From: Bacteroidota bacterium
Lineage (GTDB): Bacteria; Bacteroidota; Bacteroidia; NS11-12g; UBA955
Assembly (NCBI GenBank): GCA_016787485.1
Contig: JAEUUL010000025.1
Coordinates: 126,496 to 190,495 of the forward strand
Reading direction: 5' to 3'
DNA: 64,000 nt
Positions 36,533-45,273 of this stretch are shown here, piece after piece; position 1 is the first letter of the stretch; every line of letters starts with the position of its first letter. The position numbers and the translations under genes were made by a program. The notes under the pieces are model-generated. The model saw nothing but the letters and a program-made list of their open reading frames with translations, was not told the origin of the DNA and did not search any database.

Positions 36533-37543
36533 TTAATCTGTAATCATTGCCTTACATTTCATAGCATACTTGCAACCCCTGCAGGGCCATGGAATCTCTG
36601 TTTTATTAGACTTTTCAGAAAACATAGAACGAGCCGAAGTGTAAGGTTTGTTGTTCCTGATTTCTGAGTATGGTTTTTCAAACAGATTTCCAAATGACTC
36701 TTTCTGCCGGAATGCCAGCGAACAGGGAAACACAGTGCCATCGGAATGGATGTATATACTGGACCATAAGCTGGAACAGGTGTCAGGGAAATCACGCATG
36801 TCTCTGGAAGCGTTTTTGTAATCACCTGCTTCATCATAAATATCACACAAATGCGGACTTCCTACAAATGTTTCAAAATCATCGCAGCCCATTTCTATGG
36901 ACATTTTTCTGGCCGCTTCCACTTCATGTCGGTTGTGTTCGAAAATGAGATATTTCCAGGTAATTAGCGGAAATTTACTTTTCATCTCACGGCGCACCTG
37001 AAGCATGGTTTTCAGATTGTCGAGAACGGTGTCCAGATTGCCGCCTTGCCTGTATTTTACATAGGTATCCTGTGTGGCTCCGTCTATACTCAGATAGATA
37101 TGGGTTAGTCCGGATTCCACCGTTTTTCTTGCCATTTTTTCATTGAAATGATTGAAATTGGTGTGAATGGTTGTGCCCACCCGGCTTGCCGTCGCATGTG
37201 CAATCATTTCAAAAATGTTTTTGTTAAGAAAGGGTTCTCCCCAATTGTAAAGGGCAATGCTGAACACATGGTCTTTTACCTGATTGAATAAAAATTTGAA
37301 AGCTTCAGGTTTCAAAAAAGCTGGAGTGAGCATTTCCTGATGTTTGATGCCTGTATGACAACCCGGACATTGCAGATTGCAAAAACTGCCGGTATCTATG
37401 GTGACTTTATACGGGTGACTTGAAAGCAGGGTTCTGTTCAGACGATGTTCCAGGCGATTGTGCAATAGATTTATTACCTTGCGAACCGTTCCGAATTTCA
37501 GCAGATAATACCCATACTTTCTGTAAACTGAGGCTGGGCGCAT
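36533..37543 (-). CDS. Radical SAM protein with SPASM-like C-terminus
   Basis: The ATG at 37543 is used instead of a TTG at 37561. The [4Fe-4S]-SAM cluster motif is CNLQCPGC (C55, C59, C62), with LYNWGEPFLNKNIFEMI and HIYLSIDGATQDTYVKYR typical of the radical SAM/SPASM group. The C-terminus has SSIYIHSDGTVFPCSLAF and a final CRGCKYAMKCKAM cluster for auxiliary iron-sulfur centres. The substrate is unknown and no peptide precursor gene is visible next to it. Confidence 0.88.
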   Translation of the reverse strand: MRPASVYRKYGYYLLKFGTVRKVINLLHNRLEHRLNRTLLSSHPYKVTIDTGSFCNLQCPGCHTGIKHQEMLTPAFLKPEAFKFLFNQVKDHVFSIALYNWGEPFLNKNIFEMIAHATASRVGTTIHTNFNHFNEKMARKTVESGLTHIYLSIDGATQDTYVKYRQGGNLDTVLDNLKTMLQVRREMKSKFPLITWKYLIFEHNRHEVEAARKMSIEMGCDDFETFVGSPHLCDIYDEAGDYKNASRDMRDFPDTCSSLWSSIYIHSDGTVFPCSLAFRQKESFGNLFEKPYSEIRNNKPYTSARSMFSEKSNKTEIPWPCRGCKYAMKCKAMITD

Positions 37544-37639
37544 GCAGATTGTTCGGGGCAAATTACAGTCTCTTTCTCCGGGCTCGCTTTGACCTGTGTC
37601 AAAAACTGCCGGGAATCCGAAACACTGAAAATTGACGGG

Positions 37640-38296
37640 CTAATTCCCCGGAAAAAGAATGCCGTTCAGGAACATGTCCTGCACGTTGTAATACGGATAA
37701 TCTCCTTTACCGTACAGAATCAGGACAGCCATGTGTTTTCCTTCATCCATCCATCCCTTCACACTGTATTGGGTTTCATCAGCCGCAGCCCAGTAATCAA
37801 TCACACCAATACAAGAATCGCATCGGTTTAAGGTATGTCCTTTGCCATAGCCGGCATATTGGGTGATACCAAACTGCCCCTTCAAAAAATCAAGGTAGTG
37901 GATAAGCAATTCTTCCCGGTCTGTTTTTTCTGCAGCTTGTTTTAATTGAATAAAAACTGCGGCAAAATGAAAACTGTCAACCACCACATCAGTTGTATAC
38001 ACGCCGGAAGAATCTTCAGAATAGGTGAGTTCGAATTCGGGGTTGGTTCCGGCTGGGGTTTTGGGAATATAAATTTCTGCACCCGTGGATGAAATGGGAA
38101 CGCGTACAAATCGGGGTACAGAGGTCTTGGGTGCTGCCGGATGTGAAGGAACCGGAGGCTCAGGTTTCGCGGGGCCTGCGGGGTCTGCAGGTTTGGGGAT
38201 TTCAGCGACTGCGGCCTGCACAGGTTCGGTTTTCTTTTTGTGCAGAAAACATGAACTGGAGGCAACGGCAATTGCCACTAAAAACAATAAGCGCAT
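37640..38296 (-). CDS. Hypothetical lipoprotein
   Basis: From the ATG at 38296 the 218-residue protein has a lipoprotein signal (RLLFLVAIAVASSSC) and a Pro/Ala/Lys-rich linker (residues 20-55). The globular part includes SKPTPAGTNPEFELTYS-like strands and QYAGYGKGHTLNRCDSCIG. It is 8 bp downstream of fhs and likely co-transcribed. No family recognised. Confidence 0.65.
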   Translation of the reverse strand: MRLLFLVAIAVASSSCFLHKKKTEPVQAAVAEIPKPADPAGPAKPEPPVPSHPAAPKTSVPRFVRVPISSTGAEIYIPKTPAGTNPEFELTYSEDSSGVYTTDVVVDSFHFAAVFIQLKQAAEKTDREELLIHYLDFLKGQFGITQYAGYGKGHTLNRCDSCIGVIDYWAAADETQYSVKGWMDEGKHMAVLILYGKGDYPYYNVQDMFLNGILFPGN

Positions 38297-38304
38297 GAAC
38301 AAAT

Positions 38305-39972
38305 TTAACTCAAACCATCAATCTGTCCATCGATGAGTTTGATGCGGTTTGCCTGCGGGTCTTTGGGCAGACCGGGCATGCGCATGATATCACCAGCTAC
38401 GGCCACCACAAAACCGGCACCGGCATTGATAACCAAATCCTGCACGGTCACGATAAATCCGTCCGGCGTATTGCCTTTGCCGATATCGTCGCTGAAACTG
38501 TACTGGGTTTTTGCGATACAAACCGGCAACTTATCCCAGCCATTGGCAATAAAACGGGCCAGTTTACCCTCGGCTTTGGAACTGAATTTCACACCATCAC
38601 CGCCATATACTCGTTTCACCACCTTTTCAATTTTAGCCGGAATGGAATCTTCCAGTTCATAGGCATGGTTGATGGTACCTGAAGGTGAGGCTGCAATGGT
38701 ATCCACCACGGCCTGCGCCAGGGCAGCAGCACCTGCACCGCCGGATACGAAGCATTCATTAATGGCAGATTTTACATTTTTTTCTGCACACCATTTCTGC
38801 AGAAAATCCAGCTCTTCCTGCGTATCAAAACCGTATTTGTTGATGCTTAATACCACGCTTTGACTAAACTTGCTCACGTTAGCCAGATGGCGTTCCACAT
38901 TTTTCAGTCCGGCTTTGAGGGCATCCATATTTGCGTCCCTCATGGTTTTTTCGGTAGCTCCGCCATGCAGTTTGATGGCCTGCAGGGAAGCTACAACCAC
39001 TGTGCATTTGGGCTGTAAACCTGCTACCCGGCATTTGATATCCAGAAATTTCTCGGCACCCAAATCACTGCCAAAACCCGATTCGGTTACCACATAATCG
39101 GCCAGACTCATGGCCATTTTGGTGGCGATAACACTGTTGCAGCCGTGTGCGATATTGGCAAACGGACCTCCGTGGATGATGGCCGGGGTATTTTCGGTGG
39201 TTTGCACCAGATTGGGCAGTATCGCGTCTTTGAGCAGAACGGCAATGGCAGGGCCAATCCCCAGGTCTTTTACAGTAAATGGGGTCTTGTCTGTACGGTA
39301 ACCCAGCACAATATTGTCTATACGACGTTCCAGGTCTTCCAGATTCTCAGAAAGGCAGAGCAGGGCCATGATTTCGCTGGCTGGTGTGATGTCAAAACCG
39401 GCTTCTGTGGGAATGCCGTTGCTGGCTCCGCCCAGTCCACTCACAATGTTGCGCAGGCTGCGGTCGTTCACGTCCAGAACCCTGCGCCACAAAACAGTTG
39501 CCAGCGCTTTGTCTGTATTTTTATTGTTGTACTGATAATTGTCCAGCAATGCGGCAATCATATTGTTTGCACTGGTAATGGCATGGAAATCACCGGTAAA
39601 GTGCAGGTTGATATCTTCCATGGGCAGAACCTGGGCATATCCGCCACCTGCTGCTCCGCCTTTCATGCCGAAGCACGGACCCAGAGAAGGTTCACGCAGT
39701 GCCACAATGGCTTTTTTCCCGATGTGGTTGAGACCCAGAGAAAGCCCCACGCTGGTTACTGTTTTGCCCACGCCTGCTTTGTTCGGGGTGATGGCGGTTA
39801 CCAGTATCAGATTGCTCTGCTTCATCTTATCCGGATTCAGATAATTCAGCGGAACTTTGGCTTTGGTGCGTCCGTAGGGAATCAGATCATCTGACTGAAT
39901 GCCCAGATTTGTACCAATTTCATGAATGGGTTTAAGGGTAGCGTTTCTTGAAATTTCAATATCGGATAACAT
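38305..39972 (-). CDS. fhs: Formate--tetrahydrofolate ligase
   Basis: From the ATG at 39972 the protein has 555 residues, the normal Fhs length. The P-loop and formate-binding segments are TPNKAGVGKTVTSVGLSLG, REPSLGPCFGMKGGAAGGGY and NLHFTGDFHAI, with GNTPDGFIVTVQDL near the end. It makes 10-formyl-THF from formate with ATP for one-carbon metabolism. A TATACTTG box (complement of 39980-39987) lies eight bases before the start. A frame start at 39993 is less likely because the box lies within it. Confidence 0.96.
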   Translation of the reverse strand: MLSDIEISRNATLKPIHEIGTNLGIQSDDLIPYGRTKAKVPLNYLNPDKMKQSNLILVTAITPNKAGVGKTVTSVGLSLGLNHIGKKAIVALREPSLGPCFGMKGGAAGGGYAQVLPMEDINLHFTGDFHAITSANNMIAALLDNYQYNNKNTDKALATVLWRRVLDVNDRSLRNIVSGLGGASNGIPTEAGFDITPASEIMALLCLSENLEDLERRIDNIVLGYRTDKTPFTVKDLGIGPAIAVLLKDAILPNLVQTTENTPAIIHGGPFANIAHGCNSVIATKMAMSLADYVVTESGFGSDLGAEKFLDIKCRVAGLQPKCTVVVASLQAIKLHGGATEKTMRDANMDALKAGLKNVERHLANVSKFSQSVVLSINKYGFDTQEELDFLQKWCAEKNVKSAINECFVSGGAGAAALAQAVVDTIAASPSGTINHAYELEDSIPAKIEKVVKRVYGGDGVKFSSKAEGKLARFIANGWDKLPVCIAKTQYSFSDDIGKGNTPDGFIVTVQDLVINAGAGFVVAVAGDIMRMPGLPKDPQANRIKLIDGQIDGLS

Positions 39973-40091
39973 AGGGTTGCAAGTATAGGACATTTTTGGG
40001 TGACAGGGAAAATCATGACCGGCATAGACACTGTAAACAGCGGTTGGTGCAGGGAAACATGCTTAATGTCTGATATTTAGCAGAAATCGTG

Positions 40092-40099
40092 TATGTTTG
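40092..40099 (+). promoter_or_regulatory. -7 box of the cytochrome c lipoprotein gene
   Basis: TATGTTTG is an exact TAnnTTTG match, 24 bases before the ATG at 40124. Confidence 0.55.
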
Positions 40100-40123
40100 T
40101 TGCAACAAATTGTTTTCAAGAAG

Positions 40124-40498
40124 ATGAAAAAAGCATACATCATTTTATCACTGGGCCTGAGTATGACCCTGTTTTTCCATTGCGGAGTGAAAAAGAAACA
40201 AGCTTCGGCAGGCAAGGACACGAAATCGATGCCGGTAACCGGTCCTTCGATGACCCAGGCTGAAATCGCGCAAAAGCGCTGGCCGGGAACCACTCAGGCA
40301 CAACTGGACAATGGAAATACCATTTACCATACAGATTGTAAAAAATGCCATGATGTGCCTGCAGAGACGAAGTTTGGCGAGGAAAAATGGGGGCAGATTC
40401 TGGATGCCATGGCACCCAAGGCCAAATTAACAGAACCCCAGAAATCGGATCTGAAACTGTATATCCTCTCCCAAAGGGAGTACCTGCTGAACCAGTAA
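40124..40498 (+). CDS. Mono-heme cytochrome c-like lipoprotein
   Basis: The ATG at 40124 starts a lipoprotein signal (KKAYIILSLGLSMTLFFHC, Cys20). The 124-residue protein has one heme motif, CKKCH (72-76), and a later MAPKAKLTEPQK segment whose Met could be the sixth ligand. It is probably an electron carrier anchored in an envelope membrane. A longer frame from 40097 lacks a start that keeps the signal peptide. Confidence 0.8.
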   Translation: MKKAYIILSLGLSMTLFFHCGVKKKQASAGKDTKSMPVTGPSMTQAEIAQKRWPGTTQAQLDNGNTIYHTDCKKCHDVPAETKFGEEKWGQILDAMAPKAKLTEPQKSDLKLYILSQREYLLNQ

Positions 40499-40561
40499 TC
40501 TTTGCCAAGTAATCCACAACCGTTGTCAGGGTAGCTGCGGCCTGTTTATTTTGCACCCCTG

Positions 40562-41671
40562 ATGGATCAGTTTGTTGTTTCAGCCCGCAAGTACAGACCC
40601 ACCGCCTTTGAAGCCGTGGTGGGTCAGCGGCATGTGGCTGAAACGCTGATGCATGAAATAGAGAGCAACAAGCTTGCTCAGGCGTTTCTTTTCACCGGGC
40701 CCAGGGGTGTGGGTAAAACAACCTGCGCCCGAATCCTGGCTAAAGTCATCAACAGCCGCGAGCCGGGAGTAGACCCCAATCAGGATTTTGCCTTCAATAT
40801 CTTTGAACTGGATGCAGCCAGTAACAACAGTGTGGACGATATACGCCACCTGATAGAGCAGGTGCGCATTCCCCCCCAGATTGGCAAATACAAGGTGTAT
40901 ATCATCGATGAGGTACACATGCTGAGTGCTGCGGCCTTCAATGCTTTTCTGAAAACGCTGGAAGAACCGCCCCCGTATGCCATATTTATTCTGGCAACCA
41001 CAGAAAAGCACAAGATTCTGCCCACCATCCTGTCCCGTTGTCAGGTGTTCAACTTCAGCCGCATAGAAATTAAAGATATGGTGGCGCATCTGAAGGAAAT
41101 TGCAGAAAAAGAGAACATCAGTGCCGATGAAAATGCCCTGCATCTGATTGCCCGCAAAGCAGACGGAGGTCTTCGAGACGCATTGTCCATCTTCGACCAG
41201 CTGGTGAGTTTCAGCGGTGGGGAGGTTACCTACCAGAAAGCCATTGAAATCCTGAACGTGCTGGACACTGAAACATTTTTCAGGGTTACAGCCGCCCTGC
41301 TGGACAGAGATATTGCCACCTGCCTGAATACCCTTGATGATACCATCCGCAAGGGGTTTGATGCCAGTGGTTTTGTGGGTGGACTTGCCGGACATTTCCG
41401 AAACCTGGCCATGTGTAAAGATGCCAGAACCGTGGAATTGCTGGATGTGGCAGAGGGATTCAAACAAAAGTTTGCCGAGCAGGCAGGCAGGGCAAGTTTC
41501 GCCTTTCTGCTGAACGGACTGCAAATGCTGAATGACTGCGATGAGAAGTACAAAGCGAGCCGGAATCCGCGGTTGCTGGTAGAGTTGTGCCTGATGAAAC
41601 TGGCCAATCTCGATACATATCTGAAAGGACTGCAAGACCTTGAGGAGCTAAAAAAAAAATTTCTGAAGTAA
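40562..41671 (+). CDS. dnaX: DNA polymerase III subunit gamma (dnaX, unshifted product)
   Basis: The 369-residue protein is the DnaX clamp-loader ATPase: FEAVVGQRHVAETL, Walker A GPRGVGKTTCARI, IFELDAASNNSVDDIRHL, Walker B IIDEVHML and sensor 1 ILATTEKHKILPTILSRCQ, then domain III. The zinc Cys cluster often present after Walker A is absent. The frame stops at 41669-41671 just after a run of ten A (41650-41659). The sequence continues as DnaX in the -1 frame, so this is the gamma form and the longer tau needs a frameshift. A TTATTTTG near 40545 could be its -7 box. Confidence 0.93.
   Translation: MDQFVVSARKYRPTAFEAVVGQRHVAETLMHEIESNKLAQAFLFTGPRGVGKTTCARILAKVINSREPGVDPNQDFAFNIFELDAASNNSVDDIRHLIEQVRIPPQIGKYKVYIIDEVHMLSAAAFNAFLKTLEEPPPYAIFILATTEKHKILPTILSRCQVFNFSRIEIKDMVAHLKEIAEKENISADENALHLIARKADGGLRDALSIFDQLVSFSGGEVTYQKAIEILNVLDTETFFRVTAALLDRDIATCLNTLDDTIRKGFDASGFVGGLAGHFRNLAMCKDARTVELLDVAEGFKQKFAEQAGRASFAFLLNGLQMLNDCDEKYKASRNPRLLVELCLMKLANLDTYLKGLQDLEELKKKFLK
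41642..41671 (+). promoter_or_regulatory. dnaX slippery run and gamma stop codon
   Basis: GAGGAG (41642-41647), similar to an internal Shine-Dalgarno sequence, is followed by ten consecutive A (41650-41659), TTT and, in the zero frame, CTG AAG TAA. The frame at -1 stays open for over 200 codons. This is the layout expected for programmed frameshifting or transcriptional slippage. Confidence 0.75.
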
Positions 41672-42312
41672 ACGAGCAGCCTGGCACTGTAAAATCCGGA
41701 CCCATTGCTGCAGCAAAAACGGTCAATCCGGAAAAGCTCGAGAACACCCGCATCAGTCAATCGGGCTTCGATGAGTTCAGAAGAAAAAAACAGGAACAGC
41801 AGCAACTCACTGGACAAGGGCAGCAGAATACAACAGTGCCTGCAACGCCCCAGGTCCCTAAATCCGTGGAAACCAGTCCGGCGATTGAACTCGCGCTGGA
41901 CGAGCCGCCCACGGATGCTGAAGAGATCATAGCATCGGCGCCTCCCGTTCAAACCGGCGTTTCAGAAGTTCAGAATCCGGATATCGCAGCGTTGTGGAGC
42001 AAGTTTGCATCCACCCAATCCATGCGGATAAGCAGTCTTATGTCTGCACTGCAACCCAGGCTGGAAGGACAGGAGGTAGTAGTTACTGTTAGCGGAGAGT
42101 CTCAGGCCACATCACTGGACGATATGCGCATCCCCTTCAATCAGTTTTTAGCCGAGAACGGTTGGAATGCTTATAAAATGCGGATTGAAAAGGGGCAGGT
42201 AAAGGAAACAGGAAAGCGGCCCTATACCGATAAGGAAAAGCTGGATTTTCTGATCCAAAAAAACAGTCAATGGCAGGATCTGATTCAGAAACTGCAATTG
42301 AGGCTGCCATAA
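41650..42312 (+). CDS. dnaX: dnaX tau C-terminal extension (-1 frame)
   Basis: Read one base back from the gamma frame, the sequence is open from the A run through the stop at 42310-42312. It encodes a charged, Gln-rich linker (KKKQEQQQLTGQG) and a compact end domain (IAALWSKFASTQSMRISSLM, PFNQFLAENGWNAYKMRIE, KLDFLIQKNSQWQDLI). This is the expected tau-type polymerase-binding end and would give about 583 residues joined to gamma, a normal DnaX length in Bacteroidota. An internal GTG at 41836 is not a plausible independent start. Confidence 0.8.
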   Translation, partial: KKKISEVNEQPGTVKSGPIAAAKTVNPEKLENTRISQSGFDEFRRKKQEQQQLTGQGQQNTTVPATPQVPKSVETSPAIELALDEPPTDAEEIIASAPPVQTGVSEVQNPDIAALWSKFASTQSMRISSLMSALQPRLEGQEVVVTVSGESQATSLDDMRIPFNQFLAENGWNAYKMRIEKGQVKETGKRPYTDKEKLDFLIQKNSQWQDLIQKLQLRLP

Positions 42313-42385
42313 CCAATGTAATTCACGAACTTTTTTCTTACAGACTTACAACTGTTAGTTTTCTGTTGTTCCTTTGCACAACATT

Positions 42386-43555
42386 ATGGATACCCGCGGA
42401 ACGGTAGATTTTACCAATACGGCGGTTGCCTTCGCGCACAAGTCGGACCGGGGCTTGAAAAAAGCCCGCCTGTTATTCAAATCATTTGATTTTCCCATTC
42501 TCTTAAAGTGGGGTCCCGCAATGGCCCGTGCCGCAGTTTTTCTGGGTATGAAAGGCATTATACGGAATACCATATTCGAACAGTTCTGCGGCGGGGAAAC
42601 CATTGAAGAAAGCATGGGCACGGTCAGCAGATTGCAATCGTCCGGTATAGGCACGATACTGGATTATAGTGTAGAAGGTGAAGAGAGAGAAGAGGTATTC
42701 GAGCATACCTGCGCAGAAATCCTGCAAACCATAGAAAGGGCCAGAGGCAATGCCGCCATTCCATTCTCAGTGTTTAAAACAACAGGGATTATCCGTTTTG
42801 CCCTTCTGGAAAAGGTGAGTGCAAAAGCCACACTTACTGAAGCCGAACGTCAGGAGTGGGACCGCGCAACCCGGCGCTTCGAAGGGATTTGCAAGTCGGC
42901 ACACGATTCAGGGGTAAGGGTATTTGTAGATGCTGAAGAAAGCTGGATACAACCTGCCATAGATGCACTTACCGAAGAAATGATGGAAAAGTACAATATG
43001 CAGCGTGCCATTGTTTTCAACACCATTCAGTTGTACCGGCACGACCGGCTTGAGTATATGAAGCATGTGATTACCGGAGCTGTTCATTACCTGGGTTTCA
43101 AACTGGTACGGGGCGCATACATGGAAAAGGAAAGAGAAAGAGCCTCAGCCCTGGGATATGCAAGTCCTATACAGCCCGATAAGGCAAAGTGCGATAAAGA
43201 TTACAACGAAGCGTTGCTCACCTGTATACACCATATAGACCGTGTAAGCGTTTGCGCCGGCACCCACAATGAAGAGAGCAGCCTGCTGGGTACCCGTCTT
43301 ATGGCCGAAAAAGGGTTGTCCCCTGATGATGAACGGGTATGGTTTTCCCAGCTTCTGGGCATGAGTGACCACATCAGCTATAATCTGGCCCATGCCGGAT
43401 ACAATGTGGCCAAATACGTTCCCTATGGACCGGTGACCGCTGTGATTCCGTACCTCACCCGCAGGGCCCAGGAAAATACCAGTGCAAAAGGTCAGGCAGG
43501 CAGGGAATTAAGCCTGATTGAAACCGAATTGAAAAGGCGTAAAACCAATTCCTGA
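42386..43555 (+). CDS. Proline dehydrogenase
   Basis: The ATG at 42386 gives a 389-residue stand-alone PRODH with FAD-barrel motifs: FVDAEESWIQPAIDAL, FNTIQLYRHDRLEYMKH, LVRGAYMEKERERA, the conserved VCAGTHNEES and AKYVPYGPVTAVIPYLTRRAQEN. It oxidises proline to pyrroline-5-carboxylate, which PruA (24397) takes on. A TTCCTTTG box (42369-42376, one mismatch) lies just upstream. Confidence 0.93.
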   Translation: MDTRGTVDFTNTAVAFAHKSDRGLKKARLLFKSFDFPILLKWGPAMARAAVFLGMKGIIRNTIFEQFCGGETIEESMGTVSRLQSSGIGTILDYSVEGEEREEVFEHTCAEILQTIERARGNAAIPFSVFKTTGIIRFALLEKVSAKATLTEAERQEWDRATRRFEGICKSAHDSGVRVFVDAEESWIQPAIDALTEEMMEKYNMQRAIVFNTIQLYRHDRLEYMKHVITGAVHYLGFKLVRGAYMEKERERASALGYASPIQPDKAKCDKDYNEALLTCIHHIDRVSVCAGTHNEESSLLGTRLMAEKGLSPDDERVWFSQLLGMSDHISYNLAHAGYNVAKYVPYGPVTAVIPYLTRRAQENTSAKGQAGRELSLIETELKRRKTNS

Positions 43556-43583
43556 TTCTTCTGTGGGGCTGGATTTTTAAGGT

Positions 43584-43591
43584 TAACTTTG
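43584..43591 (+). promoter_or_regulatory. -7 box of the ccm operon
   Basis: TAACTTTG is an exact TAnnTTTG match ending ten bases before the ccmC-like ATG at 43602. Confidence 0.6.
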
Positions 43592-43601
43592 CATCTTCTG
43601 A

Positions 43602-44645
43602 ATGAGAAAGAATTGGTGGAAATACCTGGCAGTTTTGCTGCTTCTGTATGTGCTGGCAGGTGGGCTTTTTACTCCGCTTAAAACCGGCATAGGTGGCACA
43701 GACCGGCTGAAAATAACCAGCATGGATTCTCAACAGGTTCAGATTGGAATATACAATCCGGGTGCAGATTTCCGTGTTGAAAACGTACTGATTTCAAACG
43801 GAAATCTGAATTTCACCAGCCTGAACAACCATTGGGATGGCAAGGGTATGCTCAAAGCAACGTTTGCCCCCCGCCTGGGTAAAACCGGCGATGGTGGCGG
43901 CCTGTTTAGCTTATATGTGAAGGCAAATGGCTATTGGATGGCTTATCCGGCAGCCTTTTCCATAGAAAGAAATCCTGCAGACACAGTCAGCAGCAACGCC
44001 CTGAGGCCCGAACAAAGCAACTTGTCGGCCGGTGTACCCGATGCCTTCAGGGCATTTCCAAACAGGCAGGTATTGTATGAAAGCATTCGCAACCTTTTGT
44101 TTCATGTGCCTATGTGGTTTACCATGATTTGTTTGTTGCTCCTTTCTGCATGGCATGCCACCCGGTACCTGATGAAACAGCATATCGATGCAGATTTGCG
44201 CAGCGAATCCCTGGCCAGAGTGGCAGTGCTTACCGGATTTCTGGGCTGTGTAACCGGCTCGGTATGGGCACGCGTAACCTGGGGACTATGGTGGCCCAGC
44301 GACCCCAAACTGAACGGCGTGGCAGTAGGAATGCTCATGTATCTGGCCTATTTGCTTCTGCGCAGCAGTTTGAATGACCCTTACCAGCGGGCCCGTGTTT
44401 CCGCTGTCTACAATGTGTTTGTTTTCCCCGTTTTTATCGCCCTTATAGTGATTATGCCCAAGCTGAGTGATGCCAGTGTGCACCCCGGCAGCGGCGGCAC
44501 GGTGGGCTTCAATAAATATGATCTGGACAATACCCTGAGAATGTATTTCTATCCCGCAGTAGCCGGCTGGATCTTATTATTCCTGTGGATGTCCAGCCTG
44601 TTATACCGCTTCAAAAAAATTCAATGGCAATCAGAAACTCCATAA
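43602..44645 (+). CDS. ccmC: Cytochrome c maturation protein CcmC-like (fused N-terminal periplasmic domain)
   Basis: The 347-residue protein has an N-terminal membrane helix, a periplasmic beta domain (about 30-155, not usual in proteobacterial CcmC) and a C-terminal six-helix CcmC/CcsA unit with the tryptophan-rich heme-handling motif VWARVTWGLWWPSDPKL. It presents heme to CcmE in the periplasm. It is the first gene of a six-gene run. CcmA and CcmB are not in the window. Confidence 0.85.
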   Translation: MRKNWWKYLAVLLLLYVLAGGLFTPLKTGIGGTDRLKITSMDSQQVQIGIYNPGADFRVENVLISNGNLNFTSLNNHWDGKGMLKATFAPRLGKTGDGGGLFSLYVKANGYWMAYPAAFSIERNPADTVSSNALRPEQSNLSAGVPDAFRAFPNRQVLYESIRNLLFHVPMWFTMICLLLLSAWHATRYLMKQHIDADLRSESLARVAVLTGFLGCVTGSVWARVTWGLWWPSDPKLNGVAVGMLMYLAYLLLRSSLNDPYQRARVSAVYNVFVFPVFIALIVIMPKLSDASVHPGSGGTVGFNKYDLDNTLRMYFYPAVAGWILLFLWMSSLLYRFKKIQWQSETP

Positions 44646-44872
44646 AACGCTTGCAATTCCATGCAACAAAACGTGCTGCAGGCCTCGCATTGTTGCTGCT
44701 TGTACAAGGCGTGCTCAACGCCTCCAGCGCAGAAGAAATTCTGCGTGGGAACGGCAAATACAATGTGGTAGCCGCCGTGCTTATCCTCATCTTTTGTGGC
44801 ATCATATTCTTCCTGGTTCGCATGGACCGCAGACTTTCGCAATTGGAAAAGGAAAAGGAGGGTAAGCTGTGA
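44624..44872 (+). CDS. ccmD: CcmD-like small membrane protein
   Basis: The ATG at 44624 overlaps the ccmC end by 22 bp and gives 82 residues. There are two membrane helices: one near the start (GLALLLLVQGVLNA, possibly a signal) and the CcmD-like YNVVAAVLILIFCGIIFFLV followed by a basic MDRRLSQLEKEKE tail. CcmD holds the CcmC-CcmE complex together. Position between ccmC and ccmE supports the call. Confidence 0.75.
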   Translation: MAIRNSIKRLQFHATKRAAGLALLLLVQGVLNASSAEEILRGNGKYNVVAAVLILIFCGIIFFLVRMDRRLSQLEKEKEGKL

Positions 44873-45270
44873 AACCCTGGCACATTGCCCTTATTCTGCT
44901 GGCAGCTGCCGGCGTTGCTACCGTGGTAAGCCTGTATGGCAACACCACGAGTTATGTGAGTTTCCCCGATGCAGATGCAATGGCCAAGGAAAATCCCGGT
45001 AAGGATTTTCACGTGGTATGCACGCTGGATAAAAACAAACCTGTGGAATACAATGCGCAGAAGGACCCCAATCACCTTGAATTTTATGCCATTGACAGCC
45101 TTGGTAATGGGAAAAAGGTGGTGTACAATCAACCCAAACCCCAGGATATGGAAAGATCTGAGAAAATTGTGCTGGTGGGCCATTCGCAGGGAACCTATTT
45201 TCAGGCCACCCAGATCATCAGCAAGTGTCCCTCGAAGTACGAGGATGCCCCGGTAAAACAGAAACCCTGA
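44869..45270 (+). CDS. ccmE: Heme chaperone CcmE, Cys-type (CxxxY)
   Basis: GTG at 44869 overlaps the ccmD stop. The 133-residue protein has one N-terminal membrane helix (WHIALILLAAAGVATVVSLY) and the CcmE OB-fold strands (HLEFYAIDSLGNGKKV, KIVLVGHSQGTYFQA). The heme-binding position is Cys120 in CPSKY (CxxxY) in place of the classical HxxxY. This cysteine variant is known in some archaea and bacteria. It binds heme covalently and hands it to CcmF. Confidence 0.85.
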   Translation: MKPWHIALILLAAAGVATVVSLYGNTTSYVSFPDADAMAKENPGKDFHVVCTLDKNKPVEYNAQKDPNHLEFYAIDSLGNGKKVVYNQPKPQDMERSEKIVLVGHSQGTYFQATQIISKCPSKYEDAPVKQKP

Positions 45271-45273
45271 CCA

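Noticed and set aside
40580-41635. 351-codon minus-strand frame
   Set aside because: Antisense to dnaX; Gln/His-rich shadow translation.
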